Shown piece by piece: positions 8,795 to 17,091 of a DNA stretch of 64,000 bases. The stretch's first letter is position 1. Each line of letters begins with the position of its first letter. This DNA comes from Pseudorhodoplanes sp. (lineage in GTDB: Bacteria; Pseudomonadota; Alphaproteobacteria; Rhizobiales; Xanthobacteraceae): NCBI GenBank assembly GCA_032027085.1, contig JAVSMS010000001.1, forward strand, positions 403,677 through 467,676, written 5' to 3'. The notes under the pieces are model-generated. The model searched no databases, was not told the DNA's origin, and worked only from the letters and a program-made list of their open reading frames with translations. The position numbers were made by a program, and so were the translations under genes.

Positions 8795-9370
8795 ATGAAT
8801 GCACACGCGAAGGTGCCCCGCCCGCCGCTCAATGGCGTGGATACGCCCGCGCTTCTGAACACTATCGGCGTTGTTGCCGGACAGCCCGACCTGGCGAAAT
8901 TCCGTTTCAAGGCGGAGAATGAATGGATCGCCGGCACCCACAGCCGCAGCGCCCTGTACTCCTTCTACGGCGCCGGCGGCGATCAGGCGCACAAGGCGAC
9001 CTTCACCGCCGAAGGCGATCATCCGGCCGTTCTGTGCGGCGCGGACAATGCACCGACCCCGGTCGAGTGGCTCCTGCACGCGCTCGCCACCTGCATCACG
9101 GCCGGTATCGGCAATATCGCTGCGGCCCGCGGCGTGAAGCTGACGAAAGTCCGCTCCAAGATCGAAGGCAACATCGATCTTCGGGGAATCCTTGGCATCT
9201 CAGACGAGGTGCGCAACGGGTTCCAGAACATCCGGGCGGATTTTGAAATCGAAGGCGATGCACCGCCGGAGACGCTCCGGAAGATCGTGGAACAGTCCCG
9301 CTCCCGCTCGGCCGTGTTCGACGTGCTGACCAACGGCGTTCCCGTCACCGTCAGCGTGAAGGCGGCCTAG
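8795..9370 (+). CDS. OsmC/Ohr family protein
   Basis: A 191-aa OsmC-family protein. Family features are the TPVEWLLHALATCITAGI helix at about residues 88-106, with the conserved Cys, and the later VRSKIEGNIDLRG strand and RSRSAVFDVLTNGVPV end. OsmC/Ohr proteins are cytoplasmic thiol peroxidases that reduce organic hydroperoxides. This subgroup (about 190 aa with an N-terminal extension) often sits next to hydrolases, and its substrate is unproven. Only one of the two usual catalytic Cys is obvious, so peroxidase activity is uncertain. AAGGAG lies 7 bases before the ATG. Confidence 0.87.
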   Translation: MNAHAKVPRPPLNGVDTPALLNTIGVVAGQPDLAKFRFKAENEWIAGTHSRSALYSFYGAGGDQAHKATFTAEGDHPAVLCGADNAPTPVEWLLHALATCITAGIGNIAAARGVKLTKVRSKIEGNIDLRGILGISDEVRNGFQNIRADFEIEGDAPPETLRKIVEQSRSRSAVFDVLTNGVPVTVSVKAA

Positions 9371-9393
9371 ATCGTTTCGGAAAGAAGGAAGTC

Positions 9394-10635
9394 ATGCGGC
9401 TCATCGACGTCGCCATTATCGGCGCTGGACAGGCTGGATTAGCCATGTCCCGATGCCTCGCGGTTCTTGGCATCGGCCACGCGATCTTCGATCGCGGCCG
9501 GGTCGCGGAACGCTGGCGGACCACGGCGTGGGATTCCTTGCGGATGCTGACGCCGAACTGGATCAACGGTCTGCCCTGGCAGCCTTATGACGGCGCCGAT
9601 CCGCATGGCTTCATGACGCGCAACGAAACCATCGCATTCCTGGAGCGCTACGCAGCCAGTTTCGGCGCGCCCGTATTCGAGCGGACTCCGGTTATGTCGC
9701 TGGCGGCGGACGGCTCCGCATTCCGCCTGCAAACGCCGGATGGCGCATGGCGAGCACGCGCGGTCGTGGTCGCCACCGGTCACTGCGACCGCGCTTTCAT
9801 ACCCTCGATCGCCGGTCGGCTGTCCGTCGACATCGCCAGTCTCCATTCGTCCCAGTACCGCTCGCCGGGCGTGATCCCGGACGGCGGCGTGCTAGTCGTG
9901 GGTTCATCTCCGTCCGGCTTGCAGATCGCCGAGGAGCTGCGCCGGGCAGGACGCAAAGTGATACTCTCATCGGGCGCGCATACCCGCGTGCCGCGCCGCT
10001 GGCGCGGGCACGACATTTTCTGGTGGCTCTCGCGGCTCGGCAAGTTCAGCCAACGCGCAAGCGAAGTGGCCGATCTCGATGCCGAAATCCGCCAACCGAA
10101 CGTACAGCTCGCCGGCCGGCCGGACCATTCCGATTGCGACCTGCCGCTCATGCAGGCGCTGGGCATTCGGCTTGCCGGGCGGGTCGACGGCGTCGAAGGC
10201 GGGCACGTCTTCTTCCGCGACGATCTCGCGGAATCGGTAACCTCCGCCGATCAGCGGATGGCTCACATCCTTGCCGCCATCGACCGTTTTGATGGTCGGC
10301 CGACGAATATCGGCAACATCGATTTTCGGCGCGTCGATCTCGCAGCCAACGACGCACCGCACATGCTTTCACTCAGAAACGAGAATATTCGCACCGTGAT
10401 CTGGGCGACGGGCTTCCGCCGGGCTTTTCCCTGGATTGACCTGCCGGTCCTGCGGCAGGATGGCGAAATCCGTCAGACCGGCGGCGTCACGGCCGTGCCC
10501 GGCCTTTACACGCTTGGCTTCCGCTTCCAGTGCAAGCGCGATTCCCATTTCTTCGGCGGCGTCGGCACGGATGCGCTGGAGATCGCAGGCCACGTGGCGC
10601 GCTTCCTCGGCGCCTCCCTGCGGCAAGCCGCCTGA
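9394..10635 (+). CDS. FAD/NAD(P)-binding monooxygenase (CzcO/FMO-like)
   Basis: A 413-aa flavoprotein with two dinucleotide-binding motifs: IIGAGQAGLAMS at residues 8-19 for FAD, and VVGSSPSGLQIAEEL near residue 170 for NAD(P)H. The late ATGFR motif typical of flavin monooxygenases and CzcO-like proteins is also present (VIWATGFRRAFPW). Such enzymes hydroxylate or Baeyer-Villiger oxidise small organics using O2 and NADPH. It lies 23 bases after the OsmC gene and upstream of a hydrolase, an order that would suit oxidation to an ester followed by hydrolysis. That pathway is my inference; the substrate is unknown. Confidence 0.87.
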   Translation: MRLIDVAIIGAGQAGLAMSRCLAVLGIGHAIFDRGRVAERWRTTAWDSLRMLTPNWINGLPWQPYDGADPHGFMTRNETIAFLERYAASFGAPVFERTPVMSLAADGSAFRLQTPDGAWRARAVVVATGHCDRAFIPSIAGRLSVDIASLHSSQYRSPGVIPDGGVLVVGSSPSGLQIAEELRRAGRKVILSSGAHTRVPRRWRGHDIFWWLSRLGKFSQRASEVADLDAEIRQPNVQLAGRPDHSDCDLPLMQALGIRLAGRVDGVEGGHVFFRDDLAESVTSADQRMAHILAAIDRFDGRPTNIGNIDFRRVDLAANDAPHMLSLRNENIRTVIWATGFRRAFPWIDLPVLRQDGEIRQTGGVTAVPGLYTLGFRFQCKRDSHFFGGVGTDALEIAGHVARFLGASLRQAA

Positions 10636-10739
10636 GCGGCCTCAATTCACACGGCCGATAACACGCTCGTTTCCATGTCTTGCGGCCAGAAGCAGCGGCC
10701 AATGGCGCGCTTTGCGCCGGCAGCATCATGGAGACATCA

Positions 10740-10985
10740 ATGAACAAAGCAATCGCCACATGGCCGGCATCGGCTCTGCCTCGTGCCGCGGACGCGATTA
10801 TCCGCAGCATCGACTTCATCCGCCGCGAGTGGCGCGTCTATCACACCGTCCGCCAGCTGGACGAGATGCCTGACTATTTCTTCCGCGATGTCGGCATGTC
10901 GCGCTCCGAAATCACGTCGATGATCCGTCACGGCGATCTCGACAAGACCCGCCATCGCCGCCGAAGCCAAGGAAAGAAACGATGA
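10740..10985 (+). CDS. DUF1127 domain protein
   Basis: An 81-aa protein ending in a DUF1127 domain: an amphipathic helix (RREWRVYHTVRQLDEMPD), then YFFRDVGMSRSEI, the hallmark of this family. DUF1127 proteins are small, Arg-rich alphaproteobacterial proteins; some have been linked to RNA turnover and nutrient metabolism. ATG 10740 is chosen over an upstream start because homologs begin near this point. Its stop overlaps the next start (ATGA), so it is coupled to the hydrolase gene. Confidence 0.85.
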   Translation: MNKAIATWPASALPRAADAIIRSIDFIRREWRVYHTVRQLDEMPDYFFRDVGMSRSEITSMIRHGDLDKTRHRRRSQGKKR

Positions 10986-11845
10986 CCATTCATCATTTCC
11001 CGCACAATCTTCAGTCCACGGGGACAACGGGTTCGCTGGTCCTGGCCCTGCATTGCTCCGGCAGCGTCGGCGCGCAATGGAAGCCGTTGCGTGAGCGCCT
11101 GGGTGCACACCATGCTGTCGTAGCACCCGATCTGATCGGCACACGCCGGACCGGCCACTGGGATGGCGGCGAGCCTTTTGCGCTAGCAGACGAGGCTGCT
11201 CCGCTCATCAAAACGATCGACCGTCACGACGGCTCAGTTCATCTGGTCGGACACTCCTATGGCGGCGGCTTGGCACTTCATATCGCGGCCATCCGCCCGG
11301 AGCGGATCGCAAGCCTCACGCTCTATGAGCCAACGGCCTTTCATGTCCTCAAGGAGATGGGAAACGCCGGCAGTGCCGCCTTTGCCGAGATCGTCCAACT
11401 CGCTAGCGCGATTCGCGCGGCGGCTGCGCGCGGTGAATTCGACGGCGCGTCGGAGCGCTTCATCGACTACTGGAACGGCGAAGGTGCCTGGCGCGGCATG
11501 AAGCCTGCGCTCCGCGCGCAGATCGCAGATTACATCCCCAAGGCTGGCCTCGATTTCGCAGCACTGTGCGAGGAAGACACCCCAAGTTCGGCTTATGCAC
11601 GTTTCCGCTTCCCCGTCATGATCATGCGCGGAAGCGCATCACCTCGCCCCGCGCTGCGCGTCGCGGACTATCTCGTACACCGCATCGCGGCCGCCATCCG
11701 TGCCGACTTGCCGGGCGCCGGTCACATGGGACCGGTCACGCACCCCGACCGGGTCGCTGATTGTTTCGCTCGTCATATCGAGAGCGCACCGGAGGCGGCT
11801 TTCCACGGCGGCTCTCACGCGCTCGCACACGTCGGTCTGCGATAG
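10982..11845 (+). CDS. Alpha/beta hydrolase
   Basis: A 287-aa alpha/beta hydrolase. The oxyanion-hole region is LALHCSGS near residue 20, the nucleophile elbow is GHSYGGG (Ser near residue 90), and the C-terminal catalytic His is in GAGHMGPV near residue 245. This is a complete single-domain enzyme of the family that cleaves esters, C-C bonds or haloalkanes. It sits in the OsmC-monooxygenase-DUF1127-hydrolase-DUF4242 operon. The substrate cannot be inferred from motifs. Confidence 0.88.
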   Translation: MTIHHFPHNLQSTGTTGSLVLALHCSGSVGAQWKPLRERLGAHHAVVAPDLIGTRRTGHWDGGEPFALADEAAPLIKTIDRHDGSVHLVGHSYGGGLALHIAAIRPERIASLTLYEPTAFHVLKEMGNAGSAAFAEIVQLASAIRAAAARGEFDGASERFIDYWNGEGAWRGMKPALRAQIADYIPKAGLDFAALCEEDTPSSAYARFRFPVMIMRGSASPRPALRVADYLVHRIAAAIRADLPGAGHMGPVTHPDRVADCFARHIESAPEAAFHGGSHALAHVGLR

Positions 11846-11888
11846 CGCACATGGCCGCACCATCGCGGTCAAATTTCAGGAGAATGTC

Positions 11889-12188
11889 ATGGACCTCTAC
11901 GTCATTCGCCGCCGCACCGCGTGGGGCAGCGCATCCGAGTTGCAGGCAGCCGCTGAACGATCCGGCCGCATCGGCAACGAACAGATGGCCGACCGTGTCC
12001 GTTGGATTCGCAGCTACGTTGTCAGCGAACCGGACGGCCGGCTCGGCACCATCTGCATCTATGAAGCACGAGACGCGGATTCAATCCGCGAACATGCGCG
12101 CCGTGTCGGGATGCCCGCCGACGAGATCCTTCCGGTCAGGGACACCGTGGTGGTACGCGCCGACCCGCTGGCAAAAAATGCAGCCTGA
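11889..12188 (+). CDS. DUF4242 domain protein
   Basis: A 99-aa single-domain DUF4242 protein. It opens MDLYVIRRRTAW and contains WIRSYVVSEPDGRLGTICIYEA and the helix SIREHARRVGMPADEI, the usual ferredoxin-like layout of the family. A characterised Streptomyces homolog binds nickel, but the ligand here is unknown. AGGAGA lies 6 bases before the ATG. It is the last gene of the operon, followed directly by a terminator-like hairpin. It is a paralog of the N-terminal part of the protein at 4823-5356, so the regulator module has one copy on each side. Confidence 0.83.
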   Translation: MDLYVIRRRTAWGSASELQAAAERSGRIGNEQMADRVRWIRSYVVSEPDGRLGTICIYEARDADSIREHARRVGMPADEILPVRDTVVVRADPLAKNAA

Positions 12189-12197
12189 TAGCGCACA

Positions 12198-12223
12198 GGG
12201 AGAGCCGCCGTTTCGGCTCTCCC
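12198..12223 (+). terminator. Probable terminator of the 8519-12188 operon
   Basis: A 10-bp stem GGGAGAGCCG / CGGCTCTCCC with a 6-base loop starts 10 bases after the DUF4242 stop and is followed by a short TCAAATT tract. The position and stem strength fit a Rho-independent type end; the U-run is weak. Confidence 0.65.
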
Positions 12224-13088
12224 TCAAATTCAGGCGCAATCCGAAGGAACGGTCCTGACAACAAGAAAGGCGGGGCTGCCGGAATAGCCACCATATTCTA
12301 CTGCTTTGAGAGCAGGCTTATCCGCCCAATGCGGCGGACCGCCATACGGATCAGCAAATGCTTTGCAATAATCTCTTCTCGCCCCTGGCGCAAAAAAATC
12401 CGGCAGGTGGATTCAAGCGGACTAACGATGCGTTGTCGTGGCGCGAACAGCGCGCGGGTAAGGTCCATTATGGAATATTCTCGCCACCAGGCCGTGCACC
12501 AAGCCCCCAAAGAATATCATTCAAACATCAAGGACGAATAAATTCAGGGCAACCGTGTTCCTGAATTCATCGATTCTGATTTTCCGCCGTAACGCCGCTA
12601 TGGCATTGAGCGTAGCGCGGTCAGCAGTCGTCTCATCACCAGTCAGGGAGCTCCGAGCTCCATGGTCAGAATCTTGCGGCAGAACTTCGCAGCGGGAGAC
12701 TTCGCTCTCCCTGGCTTCCCATCAAGTCAAGGACTCTTGCCGCTTGCCGCTCCCCCACGCGCCGGCTTGGTAAATTGCCACTCCACCGGCACCGAACCAT
12801 GGACTACGCGGCGGACTTGATCGGCACTGACTGGCTGGCACCGCAGTGCAGATCGCGCCCTGCTCCGCCCAAATTCCCTTCAAACAGGGACTTTTGCAGG
12901 GAAATTCTGCAAAATGCTGCCCTCCTAGAGACTCCCGGGGGCAAATAGCTCCTAGATCAGTAGGTTATTAGATTTTCCCTACGCGCAAGAACAGGGAATT
13001 CTCAGAACAGGAATAGGGAATGAAAGCAAAGGATCAGGCAATTTTGGTAAGCGTGGTTATTGCCGACCCGAAACGTTGCGCTCGACAC
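12224..13088. other. Long intergenic region, no supported gene
   Basis: About 865 bases separate the DUF4242 operon from the DUF4344 gene. The few short open frames here show no signal peptide, motif or good ribosome site that convinces me. Composition is lower in GC and more mixed than the flanks. The right part (12870-13021) carries repeated CAGGGA-type words and a perfect hairpin, annotated separately. The stretch looks like decayed or repeat-derived DNA. Confidence 0.5.
12884..13020. repeat. CAGGGA-rich repeat region with a perfect hairpin
   Basis: CAGGGA or close variants recur at 12885, 12897, 12992 and, imperfectly, 13007-13019. Inside the block, TTTTGCAG (12892-12899) pairs perfectly with CTGCAAAA (12907-12914) around a 7-base loop. 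Similar GGGAA-rich stretches occur between genes in Bradyrhizobium-type genomes. I recall them as dispersed, often near mobile DNA, but could not check. Confidence 0.4.
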
Positions 13089-13988
13089 TCATTTCTTGAT
13101 TTCGAGCCCGCCGGCAGCCGATGATTCAAACTGGAACCATTGCTTCGATCTCACTTTCTGCATGAGCTCCTGGTCGATATAGGGCGCAACAAGCGACTTG
13201 AACGCATATTCGTTCGTCTTGTATTCGTAGCGGCAGTTTTTTGCTCGGCTTTGCGGCAGGTATCCCAGCGTAACAACGTCTCCAAACAGCTCCTGGTCAA
13301 AGCCATAAGCCATGCAGAGCCGGCTGAAGAAGCGCTGCGCCGGCAATCCGTGTGTATCGGCCATCAGGCGCATTTCCGGCGCTTTTTCCTGCTCCTCAAG
13401 CGCCTCCTTGCCACTCAGGAACGAGGCGCCGAGGATCAGCCGCCGCGCATCGTCCTTTGCAAACTGCAGGAGGGCATAGCTCGCGAAATAGTCCGCGGAA
13501 TCTTCCTCGCGGCCGAAGAATGGAATTTCCAGCACTTCGAGAACCGCATGACCGGCTTCGTGCAGGAAGACATCGACAGCCGGCCCAATGAGCGCGTCAC
13601 GCGGCGTCAAGCCCATCTTCTCCGCCTTCGGCGCCTGCTGCATCACCCATTCAAGATATTCGTAACAAATCTGAATCGCGTCATCCCAGAAGGTGGCGTT
13701 TATGACGCCGTCGCACCCCCTCAGCTTGAGCGTAACCTTGATGGGAAATCGCAATGGCGACAGAAACTCCTGAAATTTCTCCAGGATCTGAATCATTCTC
13801 AGGGCGTCATAGAGCGGCCGATGCGCCGGGTTCTTCGGCTCGACATATTCATAGTCGAATTGGTTGGTCTTCAGTGAAGAAGCCGGGAGAAGCTCGTGCG
13901 CGTGTACGGGCACAGTGGGAAAGCTCAAAATGAGCAACATCAGTAGGCCGATATGGACCCATCTAACGCCCTGGTCCCTGCCAATCAT
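13089..13988 (-). CDS. DUF4344 metallopeptidase, exported
   Basis: A 299-aa protein with a signal peptide at residues 1-30 (VHIGLLMLLILSFPTVPVHA) and a zinc-peptidase motif HEAGH at residues 143-147. The likely third ligand is one of the Glu in GREEDSADYFA (about 161-162). This HExxH plus E-D-x-A-D layout is the DUF4344 family. It should act in the periplasm or outside the cell. The open frame runs on upstream to 14309, but that extension is a shifted reading of the repeat gene, so I start at ATG 13988 (14015 is possible). Substrate unknown. Confidence 0.82.
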   Translation of the reverse strand: MIGRDQGVRWVHIGLLMLLILSFPTVPVHAHELLPASSLKTNQFDYEYVEPKNPAHRPLYDALRMIQILEKFQEFLSPLRFPIKVTLKLRGCDGVINATFWDDAIQICYEYLEWVMQQAPKAEKMGLTPRDALIGPAVDVFLHEAGHAVLEVLEIPFFGREEDSADYFASYALLQFAKDDARRLILGASFLSGKEALEEQEKAPEMRLMADTHGLPAQRFFSRLCMAYGFDQELFGDVVTLGYLPQSRAKNCRYEYKTNEYAFKSLVAPYIDQELMQKVRSKQWFQFESSAAGGLEIKK

Positions 13989-14088
13989 CGGCGCCCCACT
14001 GCCAGCTATTTGCATCCTAGTCGCGCCGCGGCCACCTGACCGCGGCGCAATCGATTTGCCGAGTCTCAGCCGGAGCCGGCCGCCGCCC

Positions 14089-14364
14089 TCACTTCTTTCC
14101 AGGCGGGTTTTCCGGACGTGCGCCGGGCGGATTTTCCGGACGTGCGCCAGGCGGATTTTCCGGGCGTGCTCCGGGCGGATTTTCCGGGCGTGCGCCGGGC
14201 GGATTTTCGGGACGAGCTCCGGGCGGGTTTTCCGGACGAGCTCCGGGCGGATTTTCCGGTCGCGCTCCCGGCGGATTTTCGGGACGTGTCTGAGCAGCAA
14301 CCGGAGCAATGCTCACCACCGCGAGCAACCCCAGGATTGCCGATAGACCCAAGATTTTCTTCAT
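14089..14364 (-). CDS. Exported PENPPGAR octapeptide-repeat protein
   Basis: A 91-aa protein: a clear signal peptide (MKKILGLSAILGLLAVVSIA, cleavage near AAQ), then eight tandem RPENPPGA units ending in KK. The mature chain is almost only Arg, Pro, Glu, Asn, Gly and Ala, so it should be an extended, polyproline-like, charge-balanced peptide. It precedes the DUF4344 peptidase gene on the same strand with a 100-base gap. I do not recognise a function; a periplasmic spacer or a protease substrate are guesses. Confidence 0.72.
   Translation of the reverse strand: MKKILGLSAILGLLAVVSIAPVAAQTRPENPPGARPENPPGARPENPPGARPENPPGARPENPPGARPENPPGARPENPPGARPENPPGKK
14098..14286 (-). repeat. Eight-copy 24-bp tandem repeat
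   Basis: Eight units of 24 bp, each coding RPENPPGA (the last one RPENPPG), with a few silent base differences between copies. The unit length is a multiple of three, so copy-number change by slippage would keep the frame. Confidence 0.9.
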
Positions 14365-14511
14365 CAGCGTTTCTCCTCACACTCCCTGCAACGGAGCGGT
14401 CTCATTCCGTATGAAGAAGGGGCCAGCTCATCAATAAACATCTGGTATCGGGCATTAACACCTAGGTCTATGGAGACGGCCTCCGCTTCAGCTCGTCGTC
14501 ATTGACCGCAT

Positions 14512-15651
14512 TCAATGACCCTCCATGTAGATGTAGTTTTGCCAGCTTCGCATCCGCAAAAGGATTTTGCGCAGCAGGGAGACATGATGGAAGTAATGCG
14601 TGTATATCGCTGCCTCGCCTGAGGAGCCGAGCGGTATCTGATAAGGCGCGACGTCCTCCACCAGATCAAGCACAGCGACCGCACGGCCGCCGGGCAAGCG
14701 TGCGCCGAAATCCTGAAGCGTGCCAGTCGCCTGCATCTGGCCAGCTGCGATCGCATCAACCACGCCGCTCACTCTGGCCTTGAAGACCCGGCCAGGCACC
14801 GCCTCGAACAGCATTTCAGCCTCATCACCTGTTTTCACGCGTTGCAACGTGTTCTGCTGGAAGGCTGCGAGAATGCGCCGGTCCTGAGGCGTATCGTGCA
14901 CAAAAACCATGACCGGACGAAGCGGCATGGCCACGGTGTACATGCCAGGTCGCAAGGCAAGTTGCGTGACAAATCCCCCCGTCGGGGCGCGCACGGTCGC
15001 CTGTTCGAGATCGTATTCGGCGTCCGCCAGTTCCGCTTGCAGGCGCGCAACGTTGGTGTTTACACCGCCAATCTCGGACGTATATGCGAGGCGTGTGCGC
15101 TCCTCCCCCGCGCGCGCCGCACTTAGCGTCTGCCGCGCTGTTTCCAGATTGCGCGAAGCGGTATCGAGCGCGGCCTGCGCAACAACCTTTTTCTCAAACA
15201 GGTCTGCCTGTCGATCATATGTTTGCTGCGCCAGCTCGAACTGCGCTTTGGCCCGCTCCGAATCCGCGGCTGCCTGATCAACCTGCGCCTTGAGCTGCTT
15301 CACGTTCTGCTCGGCTTCGGCCAGAACTGCTTTTTTCTGATCGACTGCAAACTGATAGGGTTTCGGGTCGATGCGGAAAAGTAAATCTCCCTGTTTGAGC
15401 GGCTTGTTCGCTTCGACAGGAACCTCAATCACCCTGCCCTTTACAGCCGGTATGATCGGTGTGACAGCAAAATGAATGCGAGCATTCGACGAAAACGGAT
15501 GGTTATAATTCATTACCAGAAGAAGCAGCGCAATGCCGACTATACCGCCCAGCGTTGCAGTCGCCAGCGTCCACTGATTCACGGGAATGCGGAAAATCTT
15601 GAATGTTGCGTAGCAAAACGCGACATAAATTAGGATGAGTAGCAGATCCAT
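14512..15651 (-). CDS. HlyD-family membrane fusion protein (YiaV/EmrA-like)
   Basis: A 379-aa periplasmic adaptor. Two hydrophobic stretches lie in residues 1-50, followed by a biotinyl-lipoyl half (IIPAVKGRVIEVPVEANKPL), a long coiled-coil hairpin (about residues 95-200, rich in Ala, Glu, Gln and Lys) and the second lipoyl/beta-barrel half (VRAPTGGFVTQLALRPGM). It resembles E. coli YiaV, which also pairs with a DUF3302 protein. Its ATG overlaps the DUF3302 stop by one base (TAATG), so the two are coupled. Probably part of an efflux or envelope-maintenance system; no inner-membrane pump is adjacent. Confidence 0.85.
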   Translation of the reverse strand: MDLLLILIYVAFCYATFKIFRIPVNQWTLATATLGGIVGIALLLLVMNYNHPFSSNARIHFAVTPIIPAVKGRVIEVPVEANKPLKQGDLLFRIDPKPYQFAVDQKKAVLAEAEQNVKQLKAQVDQAAADSERAKAQFELAQQTYDRQADLFEKKVVAQAALDTASRNLETARQTLSAARAGEERTRLAYTSEIGGVNTNVARLQAELADAEYDLEQATVRAPTGGFVTQLALRPGMYTVAMPLRPVMVFVHDTPQDRRILAAFQQNTLQRVKTGDEAEMLFEAVPGRVFKARVSGVVDAIAAGQMQATGTLQDFGARLPGGRAVAVLDLVEDVAPYQIPLGSSGEAAIYTHYFHHVSLLRKILLRMRSWQNYIYMEGH

Positions 15652-15986
15652 TACCGACCCTCCAGCTTGCGCTCAAGGACCGCGACACGATCTTTCAACT
15701 CTGCGATTAGAGATTCCGAAGCGTCTGCGGCTCCCCCTGATCCGAAGCCCCAGCCTCGCTCCGGGCGATAAGCCATCGCCCAGATCCAGAGAAATGGCCA
15801 AAGTGCGTGCAAGGTGAACAGGCTCACCCAACCGGCGGCGTGGATCGCATCCTGATGCGGATGATTGCGGGATTTCGCGATAATGTGAGGGATGTCGTGG
15901 ATGGCAATGATGCCGTAAAAGATCACAATGACCACAAAAAAGAGAATACCCAGCGCAAAATAATTGAGAAACGGGTCGCCGATCAT
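15651..15986 (-). CDS. DUF3302 membrane protein (YiaW-like)
   Basis: A 111-aa inner-membrane protein with two hydrophobic segments (about residues 7-28 and 48-68), the DUF3302 signature HDIPHIIAKSRNHPHQDAIH between them, and a short C-terminal coiled coil (ELKDRVAVLERKLEG). In E. coli the homologous pair YiaW-YiaV is encoded together, as here. ATG 15986 fits the family start; an in-frame upstream start at 16016 adds a poor N-terminus. It probably anchors or assists the HlyD protein. Confidence 0.85.
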   Translation of the reverse strand: MIGDPFLNYFALGILFFVVIVIFYGIIAIHDIPHIIAKSRNHPHQDAIHAAGWVSLFTLHALWPFLWIWAMAYRPERGWGFGSGGAADASESLIAELKDRVAVLERKLEGR

Positions 15987-16306
15987 GTGCTTGTCTCCGG
16001 CACCCCGGCCGCGCACAATTTGCGCCGACTCCGTCCTTGGGCCTCAACAGATGCATCTTAGACGGAATATGGAAGACTGAGAGCAGCTATCCAAGTATAT
16101 TCAGTTTATATGAAGGTTTGTCCGATCAGGAAAACTGGGCCGACCAGCGGTTCTGTAACGACAATCCCGCGCATTTGGCGAAAGTGTCATGGATGCCTCG
16201 CGCTGCGGAATTTTTGCAAAAACGTCAATTTTGAAAGATTATCATATTTTAGTGCTGCCGGCCAGTTTTCTCGGGATCCATGTGCTGCGTTTCGGAGTGT
16301 AATCCT
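15987..16306. other. Divergent promoter region
   Basis: 320 bases between the minus-strand DUF3302 gene and the plus-strand FixJ-like regulator. The stretch 16060-16260 is clearly more AT-rich than its surroundings, as expected for promoters. I see no clear -35/-10 pair or operator and no gene. Confidence 0.4.
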
Positions 16307-16987
16307 ATGAACAAGCAGAAGCCGAACAATGCCGGCGAACAGCAAGAGATTCCGCCAACCATCTACATTGTTGACGACGATGACGCCTTCCGAGACTCAT
16401 TGGTCGGCCTGTTCAGATCGGTCGGGTTGCAGGCTCGTTCCTTCAGATCAGCAAAGGATTTTCTGGAAGACAAGCAGGCTGACTGCTCTGGTTGCCTTGT
16501 GCTTGACGTAAGACTTCCCGGCGTGAGCGGTCTTGATTTTCAAGCGGAATTGGAGAAGACGGGTATCCATCTCCCGATCGTATTCATCACCGGCCATGGT
16601 GATATCCCGATGTCAGTGAAGGCCATGAAAGCTGGCGCAATCGAATTTCTGACAAAACCCGTTCGCGAACAGGATCTGCTAGATGCTGTACAGACTGCAG
16701 TCGAGCGCAGCAGAATACAGCGGCAGCATCAGAAACATCTTGAGGACCTAAAGAAGAAGTTCTCAGAGCTTACAATTCGAGAACAGGAGGTCTTCAGGCT
16801 CGTCGCGGCTGGCCTCATGAACAAGCAGATTGCCGCGGAGCTTGGGGTCAGCGAAATCACGGTGAAAATCCATCGCGGCAACATGATCCGCAAAATGGGC
16901 GCCAAATCTCTGGCGGACCTGGTACGAAAAGCGGATCTGCTGAATCTCGGTGGAAGCTATCCTTTAACAGCCAAAACGACACTGTGA
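16307..16987 (+). CDS. FixJ-type LuxR response regulator
   Basis: A 226-aa response regulator. The receiver domain covers residues ~17-130: acidic pocket DDDD at 23-26, phosphoacceptor Asp67 in VLDVRLPG, Thr95 and Lys117 (TKPV). A Gln/Lys-rich linker leads to a LuxR/GerE helix-turn-helix at about 160-215 (LTIREQEVFRLVAAG, then NKQIAAELGVSEITVKIHRG). The receiver-linker-HTH arrangement and the HGDIPMSVKAMKAGAIEFL segment are typical of FixJ. ATG 16307 has GGAG 9 bases upstream. No histidine kinase is adjacent; the nearest is at 32360. Confidence 0.9.
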   Translation: MNKQKPNNAGEQQEIPPTIYIVDDDDAFRDSLVGLFRSVGLQARSFRSAKDFLEDKQADCSGCLVLDVRLPGVSGLDFQAELEKTGIHLPIVFITGHGDIPMSVKAMKAGAIEFLTKPVREQDLLDAVQTAVERSRIQRQHQKHLEDLKKKFSELTIREQEVFRLVAAGLMNKQIAAELGVSEITVKIHRGNMIRKMGAKSLADLVRKADLLNLGGSYPLTAKTTL

Positions 16988-17091
16988 TTTGACGCATACC
17001 ATTGTTTATTTCCTGCCGTATAATGCATAGTTGAAACGCCCCTGAAGGAGGCCTAGGAGCTAGCCGGTGAACCGGTCGCAGGATTTTTGAC

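Noticed and set aside
12555..12773. A 72-codon plus-strand frame in the gene desert
   Set aside because: No ribosome site, no motif and a composition unlike coding sequence in this genome.
14098..14286. CRISPR-like regular repeats
   Set aside because: The units are contiguous without spacers, code for a repeated octapeptide in frame, and have no cas genes nearby.
13989..14309. N-terminal extension of the DUF4344 gene
   Set aside because: It is an Arg-rich shifted reading of the PENPPGAR repeat gene; a proper signal peptide starts at 13988.
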